Source: DATFWC01 sp045801465
GTDB taxonomy: Bacteria; Pseudomonadota; Alphaproteobacteria; Rhizobiales; Xanthobacteraceae
Reading direction: 5' to 3'
Length of the DNA stretch: 64,000 bases
Assembly (NCBI GenBank): GCA_045801465.1
Contig: JBJMSU010000234.1
Location: 1-64,000, forward strand
A program made the position numbers and the translations under genes. The notes below the pieces were generated by a model. That model searched no databases. It was not told where the DNA came from and worked only from the letters and a program-made list of their open reading frames with translations. This document shows, piece after piece, positions 45,477-56,453 of this stretch (positions within the stretch are counted from its first letter, which is position 1; every line of letters starts with the position of its first letter).

Positions 45477-46037
45477 TCAAACCGGCCGGACTTCGGTCAC
45501 GTCCGGTACGAAATGGCGCAGCAGGTTTTGGATGCCGTGCCGCAGCGTCGCGGTCGACGATGGGCAGCCCGAGCAGGCGCCTTTCATGTTGAGATAGACG
45601 ATGCCGTCCTTGAAGCCGCGGAACGTGATGTCGCCGCCGTCGTTGGCGACCGCCGGACGCACCCGCGTCTCGATCAGCTCCTTGATCTGGGCAACGGTAT
45701 CGGCGTCTTCGGTGGCAAAGAACTCGTCCGCCTCGGCGGGAGCGGCGCCGGCCTCGCTGCTGATCAGCGGCTCGCCGGACATGAAGTGCTCCATGATGGC
45801 GCCGAGAATGGCCGGCTTGAGCTGCTGCCATTCGCCGTCCGCCTTGCTGACAGTGATGAAATCGGAGCCGAAGAACACTCCGCTCACGCCTTTGATCCCG
45901 AACAGGCGCTCGGCCAGCGGAGAACGGGCTGCCTCGGTGGCATCGCGCATATCGAGAGTGCCCGAGGCCAGCACGGTGCGTCCGGGAAGAAATTTGAGCG
46001 TCGCCGGATTGGGCGTCGCCTCGGTCTGGATGAACAT
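45477..46037 (-). CDS. NfuA/NifU-type iron-sulfur cluster carrier
   Basis: A 186-residue protein with an N-terminal Nfu domain (MFIQTEATPNPATLKFLPGR) and a C-terminal NifU domain. The cluster-binding motif is CSGCPSS. It carries [4Fe-4S] clusters to target enzymes. ATG at 46037 with CGAGGAGC upstream. Confidence 0.93.
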   Translation of the reverse strand: MFIQTEATPNPATLKFLPGRTVLASGTLDMRDATEAARSPLAERLFGIKGVSGVFFGSDFITVSKADGEWQQLKPAILGAIMEHFMSGEPLISSEAGAAPAEADEFFATEDADTVAQIKELIETRVRPAVANDGGDITFRGFKDGIVYLNMKGACSGCPSSTATLRHGIQNLLRHFVPDVTEVRPV

Positions 46038-46122
46038 GGCTTCTGCTCCTCGGCCGCGGCCAGTATTCAAGGCCTAAAGTTGTCCTCTCCCCCTAAATGG
46101 TGCTTCCCGGCCCGCCGGTCAA

Positions 46123-46617
46123 TCACGACATGGAGTCGAGTTCCTCGTCCGACAGGTGGCCGGGGACGATCGCCACCGGGATCGGGTAGGCGCCGGCGGT
46201 CTTGCTCAGGCTCGAGACCAGCGGCCCCGGCCCTTCCTTGCCGGTGGCGGCGGCCAGCACCAGGATGGCGATGTCCTCATCCTCCTCGATCAGATGGAGG
46301 ATTTCGTGCGCCACCTCGCCCTCCCGAATCGCACGCTCCGGGGTGAGGCCGGCAACGCCATTGGCGCGGCTGGCAAATTTGTCGAGCGCGGCGTTCGCCG
46401 CTTCATGCGCTTCCGCCTTCATGATGTCGGCGACGCCGAGCCATTGCTGATTGCGGTCCTGCGTCTCGATCACCCGCAGCATGATCAGGCTCGAACTGGT
46501 GCGCGCGGCGCGCTGGCTCGCCCAGTAGACGGCACGGTCGCATTCCGGCGTATCGTCGATGACCACGAGATACTTGCGCTGATGCCCAGCTTCGTGGCTG
46601 CGGCGCTTGCGGCTCAT
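46123..46617 (-). CDS. Universal stress protein (UspA family)
   Basis: A 164-residue cytoplasmic protein with a basic N-terminus (MSRKRRSHEAGHQRK) before the fold begins at YLVVIDDTPECDRAVYWASQ. The later part has ILVLAAATGKEGPGPLVSSL and AYPIPVAIVP, roughly the ATP-binding loop. It lies between the nfu-type gene and trpS, as in related genomes. The specific role is unknown. Confidence 0.87.
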   Translation of the reverse strand: MSRKRRSHEAGHQRKYLVVIDDTPECDRAVYWASQRAARTSSSLIMLRVIETQDRNQQWLGVADIMKAEAHEAANAALDKFASRANGVAGLTPERAIREGEVAHEILHLIEEDEDIAILVLAAATGKEGPGPLVSSLSKTAGAYPIPVAIVPGHLSDEELDSMS

Positions 46618-46796
46618 AGGGCCTCCCGGGCTTCCGCCAAACCCGCGCAGGCTTCAATCATTCCGTCCACCGGCGGCAGATGGTGGCGAGAACCTGCCGT
46701 CCTTACACGACACGTCCCACGCTCTCGCAATGCTGCCATGAGCGGCGGGGCGGCGACAAGGGACAGCCGGGCGAATCGCGACATCCGCACTGCCGG

Positions 46797-47831
46797 TCAG
46801 CGCCGCACCAATCCCACGATGTCCTTGACGGCCTTCATGGTTTCGGCGGCGATCGCTTGCGCGCGCTGGGAACCGTCGGCGAGCACCGAATCGATATAGG
46901 CCGGATCATGCAACAGGCGCTTGAGCTCGGCGCGTACCGGACCCAGCCGGGCGACAAGCAACTCGATGAGGGCGGCCTTGAAGGTGGAGAACTGGGCGCC
47001 GCCGAATTTCTCCAGCACGGCGGCGGGCGTGATGTCGGCGAGCCCGGCGTAGATGCCGACCAGATTCTCCGCCTCGGGGCGCCCCGCGAGCCCCGCCGGG
47101 TCGTGCGGCAGCGGCTCCGGATCGGTCTTCGCCTTGCGGATCTTCTGCGCGATGACGTCGTCTTCATCGCTCAGATTGATGCGCGATTGGTCGGAAGCAT
47201 CCGATTTCGACATCTTCTTGGTGCCGTCGCGCAATGACATCACGCGAGTGGCCGGCCCTTGGATCACCGGCTCGGTGAGCGGGAAGAATGCATCGCCGTA
47301 ACCGTGGGCGTGAATCGAGGCGGCAAAGTCGTTGTTGAATTTCTGCGCAATGTCGCGGGCGAGCTCGAGGTGCTGTTTCTGATCCTCCCCCACCGGCACA
47401 TGGGTTGCCTGGTAGGCGAGAATGTCGGCCGCCATGAGACACGGATAAGCATAGAGTCCGACCGAGGCATTCTCGCGGTCCTTGCCGGCCTTCTCCTTGA
47501 ACTGGGTCATGCGGTTGAGCCAGCCGATGCGGGCGATGCAGTTGAAAATCCAGGCGAGCTCGGCGTGCTCGGCCACCTGGCTCTGGTTGAAGATGATGTG
47601 CTTGGCCGGGTCGATGCCGCAGGCGAGGAACGCCGCGGTGACCTCGCGGATGTTGCGCGGCAGCTCCGCCGGATCCTGCCATACCGTGATGGCGTGCAGG
47701 TCGACGACGCAATAGATGCAGTCGTAGCGTTCCTGGAGCGCGACGAACTTGACGATCGCGCCGAGATAATTGCCGAGATGCAGATTGCCGGTCGGCTGCA
47801 CCCCGGAGAACACGCGTTCCTTGAACGCCAT
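46797..47831 (-). CDS. trpS: Tryptophanyl-tRNA synthetase
   Basis: Class I synthetase of 344 residues. The HIGH-type motif is [14 protein letters not shown] and the KMSKS motif is [11 protein letters not shown]. Other family segments are [20 protein letters not shown] and [10 protein letters not shown]. The ATG at 47831 begins [15 protein letters not shown]. No T-box or leader peptide was seen upstream. Confidence 0.96.
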   Translation of the reverse strand: MAFKERVFSGVQPTGNLHLGNYLGAIVKFVALQERYDCIYCVVDLHAITVWQDPAELPRNIREVTAAFLACGIDPAKHIIFNQSQVAEHAELAWIFNCIARIGWLNRMTQFKEKAGKDRENASVGLYAYPCLMAADILAYQATHVPVGEDQKQHLELARDIAQKFNNDFAASIHAHGYGDAFFPLTEPVIQGPATRVMSLRDGTKKMSKSDASDQSRINLSDEDDVIAQKIRKAKTDPEPLPHDPAGLAGRPEAENLVGIYAGLADITPAAVLEKFGGAQFSTFKAALIELLVARLGPVRAELKRLLHDPAYIDSVLADGSQRAQAIAAETMKAVKDIVGLVRR

Positions 47832-47923
47832 GGTGGTCCTCACCGATTGAGCGGCGTCCCATGCCATGATGGCCCAGCAGGGTGCAAGGGGCGGCGGTTG
47901 CGGCGGCGCGCTCGTCCGCTATA

Positions 47924-48125
47924 GACCATGTCCCGTTCCTTTTAGAAACGGAACATGGTCTAAGCTTCTATGAGCGGCGCATGTTCTTGGCGCGAACCGG
48001 TACCCACTTCGCCGCAACATGCGCGAGTGCCTCGCTTCCGAAGTTCGTGATGCATCGCAGCACCCTCTGGACACGAACTTCGGAAGCAAAGAGGCATTAG
48101 CAAGTTTATGGTTCTGGTGCCGCGC
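47924..48125. repeat. Cluster of intergenic repeats between trpS and adenosine kinase
   Basis: Fills much of a 347-base gap (47832-48178). First, a palindrome with arms GACCATGTCCCGTTCC / GAAACGGAACATGGTC (47924-47960). Next, an element starting GGCGCATGTTCTTGGCG and ending ACATGCGC (47976-48024), which recurs at 50363-50414. Then A-type palindrome copy 3 (48025-48099), joined by the conserved spacer to only the first bases of B (to about 48125). No gene is seen here. Confidence 0.7.
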
Positions 48126-48178
48126 CCCTCCGAGAGCACCGGCGTTTCGATCCGGACAGCATCTGAAAGCCAGTATCC

Positions 48179-49180
48179 ATGCCCGAACCCCGTTATGACG
48201 TCCTCGGCATCGGCAACGCCATCGTCGATGTCATCGCCCGCGCCGACGACGATTTCCTCGTGCGGCACAACATGCGCAAGGGAACGATGTCGCTCATCGT
48301 CGAGGAGCAGGCCGAGCACATCTATGAATCGATGGGGCCGGCAGTCGAAATCTCCGGCGGCTCGGCGGCCAACACCATCGTCGGCCTGGCGAGCTTCGGC
48401 GGGCGCGCGGCGTTTGTCGGCAAGGTGAAGGATGACATACTGGGCCGCGTCTTCGGCCACGACGTCCGCGCTGCCGGCGTCGTGTTCGAGACGCTGCCGG
48501 CGCAGGACGGACCTTCGACCGCGCGCTCGTATATCATCGTCACGCCGGATGGCGAGCGCACCATGAATACGTATCTCGGCGCGGCGCAAAATCTCGGCGT
48601 CGAGGACATTCACCCGGAAACCATCGCCGACGCCAGCATCAGCTATCTCGAGGGCTATCTGTGGGATCCGCAGAATGCCAAGGACGCGTTCCTGCAAGCC
48701 GCGGCCATCGCGCACGATGCCAAGCGACGGGTGGCGCTGACGCTGTCGGACGCGTTCTGCGTCGACCGCTGGCGCGACGAGTTCCTCGAGCTGATCCGCG
48801 CACGCACCGTCGACATCCTGTTCGCCAACGAAGCCGAGCTGCACAGCCTCTACCAGACGGCCGACTTCGCCAGCGCGGTCGCGGCGCTGCGCGAGGACGC
48901 CGAGCTTGCGGTCGTGACCCGCAGCGAGAAAGGATGCGTGGTCGTGACGCGGAAAACCACGGAAACCGTGCCGGCTTTCCCGGTCGCGCGCGTGGTCGAC
49001 ACGACGGGCGCCGGCGACCTGTTCGCGGCGGGCTTCCTGTTCGGCCTCGCGCGCGGACGTGACCACGTGGCATGCGCACGGCTCGGCGCTCTCGCGGCGG
49101 CCGAGGTGATCCAGCATCTGGGCGCCCGGCCGGAGACCTCGCTGAAAATCCTGGCACAGGAAAATGGCTTACCGGTCTGA
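48179..49180 (+). CDS. Adenosine kinase (PfkB family)
   Basis: A 333-residue ribokinase-family sugar kinase. The first signature is ISGGSAANTIVGLASFGGRA, and the second, with the catalytic Asp, is VDTTGAGDLFAAGFLFG. It matches the alphaproteobacterial adenosine kinase group, which phosphorylates adenosine to AMP. The exact nucleoside is an inference. ATG at 48179. Confidence 0.87.
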   Translation: MPEPRYDVLGIGNAIVDVIARADDDFLVRHNMRKGTMSLIVEEQAEHIYESMGPAVEISGGSAANTIVGLASFGGRAAFVGKVKDDILGRVFGHDVRAAGVVFETLPAQDGPSTARSYIIVTPDGERTMNTYLGAAQNLGVEDIHPETIADASISYLEGYLWDPQNAKDAFLQAAAIAHDAKRRVALTLSDAFCVDRWRDEFLELIRARTVDILFANEAELHSLYQTADFASAVAALREDAELAVVTRSEKGCVVVTRKTTETVPAFPVARVVDTTGAGDLFAAGFLFGLARGRDHVACARLGALAAAEVIQHLGARPETSLKILAQENGLPV

Positions 49181-49214
49181 TCCCTAGAGGGACCGGTGGT
49201 TGGCCGTCGGGCTC

Positions 49215-49256
49215 GGTAACCAATTGGTAAGCAACGCTGGTTACCAATTGGTAAGC
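49215..49256. promoter_or_regulatory. Tandem operator-like palindromes TTACCAATTGGTAA
   Basis: Two copies 24 bases apart: GGTAACCAATTGGTAAGC (49215-49232) and GGTTACCAATTGGTAAGC (49239-49256). The second holds a perfect 14-base palindrome. They lie 22 bases before the next gene's ATG. The arrangement suits a dimeric repressor binding twice; the shape resembles GntR-family sites, but the regulator is unknown. Confidence 0.55.
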
Positions 49257-49278
49257 GAGAATTCCTAAGGACCGCGCC

Positions 49279-50208
49279 ATGGCCAAGGGCAACGAAGCGC
49301 CGGCGAACGCAACCACGACGTCCGATCTTTTCGCGTCAGCTCGAGACGGCGCGACAACAACCCCCGACGCTGCGGCGGCGATCATCGGCAAAGCAGACGC
49401 CAAACCGCCCGGCGCCGCTCCGCTCGTTCAGTCGGTGCCGAGCATCTCGTCAGCTTCAGTGCGCGAGTTCGGAAATCGGGCCACAACGGCAAGGCCCGCG
49501 ACTCACGCCAAGGCGGGTGGTGCCGGAAAAGAAGGATCTGCGCCGAAAGAGACGCGCAAGTCGCGCTTTCCACTGCTTGCTGCAACGCTGGCTTTGGCGG
49601 CCGCTTTGGGCGGAGCTGCCGGTGCCGTCGGCATTGCGGCACTTCTGAACTTGGCAACAGCCTCGACGGCCACGCAGCCGGCGCGCGAAGCGGTTGTTGA
49701 CGCCGAGCCCATCAAGGCGCTGATCGCACAGCTGACGAGCGACATCGGTGCGCTCAGGGCCACGCTGGAACAATCCGGCAAGGTCACGGCGGCGCAGTTC
49801 GGCAAAGTGGCGGAGCGGTTGGAGCGGGCCGAACGCGCGCAGGCGGAGCCGGTCGCCAAGCTCGCCAAGATCGGCGAGACGGTCGAACGTCTCGAGCGGC
49901 GGGCGCCGACGCCCACGCCGCCAGCCCCGGCAGCCCCGGCCGCCGCGGCCGCCGCGGCCGAGGTCACCGGCTCGATCAACCCGGCACATCCGCCCGTGCC
50001 TGAGCCGAAGCCGAAGCCGACGATCATCGACGACTATGTGGTGCGCAAGGTGTTCGACGGCGTCGCCTTGGTCGAGGGCCGTCGCGGCATCATCGAGGTC
50101 GAGCCCGGCTCCACGCTGCCCGGTGCCGGCCGCGTCGAGGAGATCAGGCGCCAGGACGGCCGCTGGGTCGTCGTCACCAACAAAGGCCTGATCGTCCCGC
50201 CCCGCTAA
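49279..50208 (+). CDS. Membrane-anchored protein of unknown function (coiled coil, Pro/Ala linker)
   Basis: A 309-residue protein. A disordered N-terminus rich in Ala, Thr and Lys precedes one transmembrane segment (FPLLAATLALAAALGGAAGA). Next come a coiled-coil-like stretch (KALIAQLTSDIGALRATLEQ and ERLERAERAQ) and a Pro/Ala linker. A short C-terminal domain (VVRKVFDGVALVEGRRGIIE ... VVVTNKGLIVPPR) would lie in the periplasm. It looks like orphan proteins of Bradyrhizobium-type genomes. The operator-like pair just upstream suggests tight regulation. Confidence 0.7.
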   Translation: MAKGNEAPANATTTSDLFASARDGATTTPDAAAAIIGKADAKPPGAAPLVQSVPSISSASVREFGNRATTARPATHAKAGGAGKEGSAPKETRKSRFPLLAATLALAAALGGAAGAVGIAALLNLATASTATQPAREAVVDAEPIKALIAQLTSDIGALRATLEQSGKVTAAQFGKVAERLERAERAQAEPVAKLAKIGETVERLERRAPTPTPPAPAAPAAAAAAAEVTGSINPAHPPVPEPKPKPTIIDDYVVRKVFDGVALVEGRRGIIEVEPGSTLPGAGRVEEIRRQDGRWVVVTNKGLIVPPR

Positions 50209-50218
50209 TTCCGTTTCG

Positions 50219-50253
50219 CGGGATCGTGAAACTCCCGAGTTCGTACGATCCCG
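50219..50253. terminator. Inverted repeat after the membrane-anchored protein gene
   Basis: CGGGATCGT and ACGATCCCG pair around a 17-base loop, 11 bases after the stop. There is no U-run, so termination is only possible. Confidence 0.3.
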
Positions 50254-50362
50254 GACCAGCGGTACACCGCATCCGGGAACACCGGCGATCAACCGAATTT
50301 GTCCGCGCGCCGACTTGGTTCGCGCATGAAAACCGTGCCACATTCGCCCGACGCCATTTGAC

Positions 50363-50414
50363 TGGCGCATGTTCTTGACGGCGAACCGATATCGACTTCG
50401 CCGGAATATGCGCT
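50363..50414. repeat. Second copy of the GGCGCATGTTCTTG repeat
   Basis: TGGCGCATGTTCTTGACGGC, then GAACCGATATCGACTTCG and ATATGCGC, matching 47976-48024 with substitutions. The ends GCGCATGTT and AATATGCGC are nearly complementary. It lies just before the metallo-beta-lactamase-fold gene. Confidence 0.55.
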
Positions 50415-50454
50415 AGCGTCGTAACGCTTGCGCGCTGTGCAAATGGAGGATTGC

Positions 50455-52480
<2,026 letters not shown>

Positions 52481-52488
52481 GCTGCCGA

Positions 52489-53727
52489 TCAGTCGCCGGG
52501 CGCGGCCGGATTGAAGAAGAACGGGAACGGGGACCGCGGACGCTGCTCGCGTGCCGCGGCCCCGCCCTCCTCCTCGACCTGCTTCTGCCGGACCGATGCG
52601 CGGCGGCTGTCGCGGCTGCGCGAGGAGCGCACCAGCGTGTAGCCGTCGTCATCTTCCGCCGGCGTTGCGCGCGAGCGTCCCACTCGGATGGGCTCCTGCT
52701 GAGTGGCTCGCGGCCGCACCACGCGGGTGGCTTCTTCGGGCGTCAGCGGGCGCAATGTACGAGCCTCTTCGTCTTGCGCCTCGCGCAAGTCCTCCTTCGC
52801 CCGCCTCATGTCGCTCCGCGGGTCTCTCGTCGTTGCCTCGCGCTCAGCGAGGCTGCGGCGCGTATGGCGTCGCTCCGCAGACTTCCGCGTCTGCCGCGAC
52901 TCGCCGGCCGCCGGCGGAGCGCTCGTGGTGGCTTGCGGGACCACGTCAGGGCCGTTCGTTGGCGCTGCCGCAGTGCGCGTCAATTCGTCAGGCTTCGGCC
53001 GCGGCATCGGCACGCCGATTTGGCCGGAGGCAATGTTGCTGTCGGACTGTTGCGGCCGATCTGCCCCAGCCGGTTCCCGCGAGGCCACGTCCATGCTGCC
53101 GGACGAGCCGTTCGTTGTTCGATCGACGGTGCTCGCTGGCGGCGGCGCCATCCCGTCGGTGGTGCGGGACGGTAGCGGCGGCGCGGCCGTCATCACCGTG
53201 GCTGGAGCGCTGCGATCCGTGGTGATCACGCGCACCGAACGCCGCGCTGGCGCATTCGCGTCGGCGCCAGCGCAGCTGTGGTCGACATAGGGCCAAGTCT
53301 GCCGTTCGCAGGAGAGGTCAGCGGACTGCCCGGAGACGGCATCGCCCGCCTCGGCTGCAGCGCCATCAGGGTTGGAGGCGGACGCTTCCGCAGCGACGGG
53401 CGGGGCTTCGGGCGTCGCCGATGTCTGGGTTGCTTGTGGTGAGGAATGAGGCGCCGGCACATTCGCCGGCTGCTCACGGCGCACGGCGGGCGACGACGAT
53501 GCGTTGGATGCCGCCTCGGTCGGCGTGCGCAGCTTGGCCTGTTGCGGCTGAGCGGCCTTGTGCGGTGCCGTCAGGAAAGTAATCACCAGGACGCTACAGA
53601 CGATACCCGCCGCGAAGACGACGCCGGCGGCAAAGGCGGCGGCGATCTTCAACCAGGGCCGGCGAGGTGCGGCGGGTGCCGAAAAGACCCGTGGATCTTG
53701 CGGCACACCTTCCAAGGGCGAAGACAT
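52489..53727 (-). CDS. Membrane-anchored, low-complexity protein of unknown function
   Basis: A 412-residue protein with one transmembrane segment near the N-terminus (IAAAFAAGVVFAAGIVCSVL) and a long Pro/Ala/Ser/Thr-rich, then Arg/Glu-rich region. The one ordered-looking block is CERQTWPYVDHSC, a short Cys-bounded motif that I have seen described only in unnamed Hyphomicrobiales proteins. No enzyme motif is visible. It converges with pobA. Confidence 0.65.
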   Translation of the reverse strand: MSSPLEGVPQDPRVFSAPAAPRRPWLKIAAAFAAGVVFAAGIVCSVLVITFLTAPHKAAQPQQAKLRTPTEAASNASSSPAVRREQPANVPAPHSSPQATQTSATPEAPPVAAEASASNPDGAAAEAGDAVSGQSADLSCERQTWPYVDHSCAGADANAPARRSVRVITTDRSAPATVMTAAPPLPSRTTDGMAPPPASTVDRTTNGSSGSMDVASREPAGADRPQQSDSNIASGQIGVPMPRPKPDELTRTAAAPTNGPDVVPQATTSAPPAAGESRQTRKSAERRHTRRSLAEREATTRDPRSDMRRAKEDLREAQDEEARTLRPLTPEEATRVVRPRATQQEPIRVGRSRATPAEDDDGYTLVRSSRSRDSRRASVRQKQVEEEGGAAAREQRPRSPFPFFFNPAAPGD

Positions 53728-53782
53728 CGCATCCTCCGGCGGGATTGATCTTCCTCCCTCGGTCGATCACCATTGCGTAATC

Positions 53783-54604
53783 TCAACGCGGTAGCGCGTG
53801 CGTCGGTTCCTCGACATTTGCTGCCTGGAACTCCGCCACGGAGGCTATCAGCCGCTCGATATCCTCCGGGCGCGACAAGCGGTGGTCGCCGTCCTTGACC
53901 AGCGTAAGCACGACATCATCGCGGGCGATCCGCGACACCAGTTCGACGGCGTGATTCCACGGCACGTCGGGGTCCTGCACGCCCTGCAGGATATGCACCG
54001 GGCACCCAGGCTCGATCATGTTTCCCAGCAGGAGATGGTTGCGGCCCTCTTCGATCAGCTGCCGGGTGATCAGATAAGGCTTATCCGAATAGGCCGAGGG
54101 CCGCGCCCAGACACCCTTTTCCTCGATCTCGCGCTTCACCTGGCGGGGAAATTTCTGCCACATCAGGATCTCGGTGAAATCGACCGCCGGCGCGATCAGG
54201 ACAAGTCCGGCCACGCCAGGCGGCGACATTGTTTCGGCGCGCCGCCTCAGCGCGTGCAGCATCAGCAGCGCGATCCAGCCTCCCATCGAGGAGCCGACGA
54301 CGACCCATGGACCGCGACCGCAGGCCGCGAAGACCGCGAGGCTTTCCTCGAGCCAGCGCCCGATGGTGCCATTCGTGACGGCACCCTCGGATTCGCCATG
54401 CCCCGAATAGTCGAAGCGCACACAGGCGCGGCCATGCTCCGCGGCCCACCGCGCGAGCGCCTGAGCTTTGGTGCCTTTCATGTCGGAGTTGAACCCGCCC
54501 AGCCAGAACACGCCTGGCGCCGCGCCCTCCTGCGAGCGCACGGCCAGGCGACGGGCCGCGGACCCGGTTCCGACCGTCACGTATGCTGGTTCAGAATCGC
54601 TCAT
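53783..54604 (-). CDS. Alpha/beta hydrolase
   Basis: A 273-residue serine hydrolase. The nucleophile elbow is VVGSSMGGWIALL, the acid is in VQDPDVPW, and the His is in KDGDHRLSRPED. GGFNSDMKGTKA marks the oxyanion side. It resembles the ABHD10-like thioesterase/esterase group; the substrate is unknown. The ATG at 54604 begins the conserved part; in-frame sequence upstream is not family-like. Confidence 0.85.
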   Translation of the reverse strand: MSDSEPAYVTVGTGSAARRLAVRSQEGAAPGVFWLGGFNSDMKGTKAQALARWAAEHGRACVRFDYSGHGESEGAVTNGTIGRWLEESLAVFAACGRGPWVVVGSSMGGWIALLMLHALRRRAETMSPPGVAGLVLIAPAVDFTEILMWQKFPRQVKREIEEKGVWARPSAYSDKPYLITRQLIEEGRNHLLLGNMIEPGCPVHILQGVQDPDVPWNHAVELVSRIARDDVVLTLVKDGDHRLSRPEDIERLIASVAEFQAANVEEPTHALPR

Positions 54605-54793
54605 CGCTCCGGCTCGGTTCGTTGCTTTGAAGTCGTCGGTGCCATGCGGGTCCAGGCCAGGAAGGGCTTTCGCCCCAAAATGGTTTATGAAGATGCCGGC
54701 CGACCCTGAATTGCGGCAACATCGGCCAAGGCAGGAGAAGATGGTGATCGCGAGGCAAGGCCTCACGCATATCGCGCTGACGGGCAGAGACGT

Positions 54794-54818
54794 GTTTGGC
54801 CGCAGGCCGGGGCCAAAC
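54794..54818. promoter_or_regulatory. Inverted repeat in the divergent gap before the glycosyltransferase
   Basis: GTTTGGCC and GGCCAAAC, perfect 8-base arms with a 9-base loop. It lies in the 260-base gap between the divergent hydrolase and glycosyltransferase genes and could be an operator or leader hairpin. Nothing else is seen in the gap. Confidence 0.3.
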
Positions 54819-54864
54819 GCAAGTGGCATATTGCCGGCACCCGAGTTCGGCGGCAGGGAACGGC

Positions 54865-56079
54865 ATGATGGCCGTCGATGAAGCTCCCGCGCGAACGCCG
54901 ATGCGGCGGCTTCCCGGCGCCACCGTTCTGCAGATCGTTCCGGCGCTCGTCGACGAACCGGCGGCGCGCGCCGCCGTAAATGTGGCCTCCGCCCTGCTGC
55001 GTTCCGGCGCGCGCGCCCTGGTGGCGGGCGGCGCCGGCATGCTCATCGGGCAGCTGCAGGCGCTCGGCGGCGAATGGGTGCAATATGCAAGCCTCACTCG
55101 CAATCCGATCAAATTGAGAGGCAATGCCCGTGTCCTGAGCCAACTGATCGGGCGCGAGCGGATCGACATCGTGCATGCCTATAGCGCGCCGGCGGCGTGG
55201 AGCGCGCGCATCGCCATCCACAAGACCGGCGCCCGGCTGGTCACGACGTATGCCGGCGCGCCGGCGGAGCGGAGGAAGCTGGCATCGCTCTACCGCAAGG
55301 CGCTGACCTCCGGCCATCGTATCGTGGCCGAGTCCGAGCATGCCGCCGATCTCGTCATCAAGCGCCACAAGATCGCGCCCGAGCGCATCGTCGCCATTCC
55401 GCCGAGCATCGACACGGCCCGCTTCGACCCGACCGCCATGAGTGCAGAACGCATGGCGATCCTGCGCCATGGCTGGGGTATCCGTCCAGGCTGGCGCGTC
55501 ATCCTCGTGCCGGGCCGGCTCAGCCCCGCACGCGGGCAGATGACGCTGGTCGACGCCGTCCGTATCCTCGTCAATGGCGGCATGCGGGGAGTCGCTTTCA
55601 TTCTTGCCGACGACCGCCCCGGCGACAGCGGATATGCCCAAGCCATCGTCCACCGGATCGAGGCGCAAGGGATCGGTGGGTTGGTGCGGCGGGTCGGCCA
55701 CTGTGCCGATATGCCGGCCGCCTACGCCATTGCCGATCTCATCGTGGTCCCAAGCGTCGAGCCCGCTACGTTCAGTCAGACTGCGGCCGAGGCGCATGCC
55801 ATGGCGAAACCGGTCATCGCCTCGGCGGTCGGGGTTTTGCCGGAAATCGTTCTCGGACCGCCGCGCGTGGACGACGACGCCCGCACCGGCTGGCTCGTCA
55901 ATCCGTCCGATCCGATCGCGCTTGCCCGCGCGCTCGCCGCCGCGCTCGCCCTCGACGATTCGATTCTGCAGGCCACGGGCAACCGCGCCCGGCGGCTGGC
56001 GGAGACCAGGTTCTCGCCGGCCCGCGTTGCCGCAGCGGCCCTTGCCGTCTACGCCTCTCTGCTCGAAAACGGCGGCTAG
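54865..56079 (+). CDS. Glycosyltransferase family 4 protein
   Basis: A 404-residue GT-B enzyme. IVPALVDEPAARAAVNVASA is the N-terminal Rossmann region, VVPSVEPATFSQTAAEAHAM carries the EX7E-type motif, and AKPVIASAVGVLPEIV is the family C-terminal motif. Related proteins transfer sugars in LPS, capsule or glycolipid synthesis. Donor and acceptor are unknown and there is no polysaccharide gene cluster nearby. ATG at 54865 (54868 also possible). Confidence 0.87.
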   Translation: MMAVDEAPARTPMRRLPGATVLQIVPALVDEPAARAAVNVASALLRSGARALVAGGAGMLIGQLQALGGEWVQYASLTRNPIKLRGNARVLSQLIGRERIDIVHAYSAPAAWSARIAIHKTGARLVTTYAGAPAERRKLASLYRKALTSGHRIVAESEHAADLVIKRHKIAPERIVAIPPSIDTARFDPTAMSAERMAILRHGWGIRPGWRVILVPGRLSPARGQMTLVDAVRILVNGGMRGVAFILADDRPGDSGYAQAIVHRIEAQGIGGLVRRVGHCADMPAAYAIADLIVVPSVEPATFSQTAAEAHAMAKPVIASAVGVLPEIVLGPPRVDDDARTGWLVNPSDPIALARALAAALALDDSILQATGNRARRLAETRFSPARVAAAALAVYASLLENGG

Positions 56080-56148
56080 CACCGCTTTTCGGTTTGAAGT
56101 TCCTGCAGGGGCTTCCGGCGGCAGGAACTCCGAATCGGCGGCCCTAGC
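56077..56148. repeat. Solo B-type palindrome
   Basis: CTAGCACCGCTTTTCGGTTT, then GAAGTTCCTG, a loop, CAGGAACTCCGAATCGGCGG and CCCTAG. It matches B at 222-299 without an A partner. Its first bases overlap the glycosyltransferase stop codon. Confidence 0.65.
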
Positions 56149-56453
56149 CCGGTCCTTCGGTCGGCATGGCTTAGAAATCCTTAAGCGACAGAAATCCTTA
56201 ATCCCGTACGTATCTTGGCCGCAGACGGCGCCTTACCCGCGGGGCAGCCCCTCGCCGCGCTGTGGCGGCGCTGCCACGTGCATCTTTTCGTTGCGTTCCG
56301 CCGTTGACTTGGGACGATTTTGTACCGATCTTGAAGAGTTCCGAGTAGCGTGGGCGACGGACCGATCCGTTACGTCACCAGCCGGTGACGGCGGTCATCC
56401 TTTCCGGCTCCCCTGCCACACGGATTGTCGCAACAGCACAGGAGTTATTCGCC
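56149..56453 (+). promoter_or_regulatory. infC leader and candidate promoter
   Basis: No gene is seen in these 305 bases. AGAAATCCTTA occurs twice (56173-56183 and 56190-56200). A possible promoter is TTGACT (56304-56309), 17 bases, GATCTT (56327-56332), with only a fair -10 match. The Shine-Dalgarno AGGAG (56440-56444) lies 9 bases before the ATT codon I take as the infC start. Confidence 0.4.

Noticed and set aside
46797..48178. T-box, leader peptide or riboswitch before trpS, pheS or the trp genes
   Set aside because: No T-box motif, run of Trp or Phe codons, or riboswitch core was seen; the trpS gap contains only repeats.
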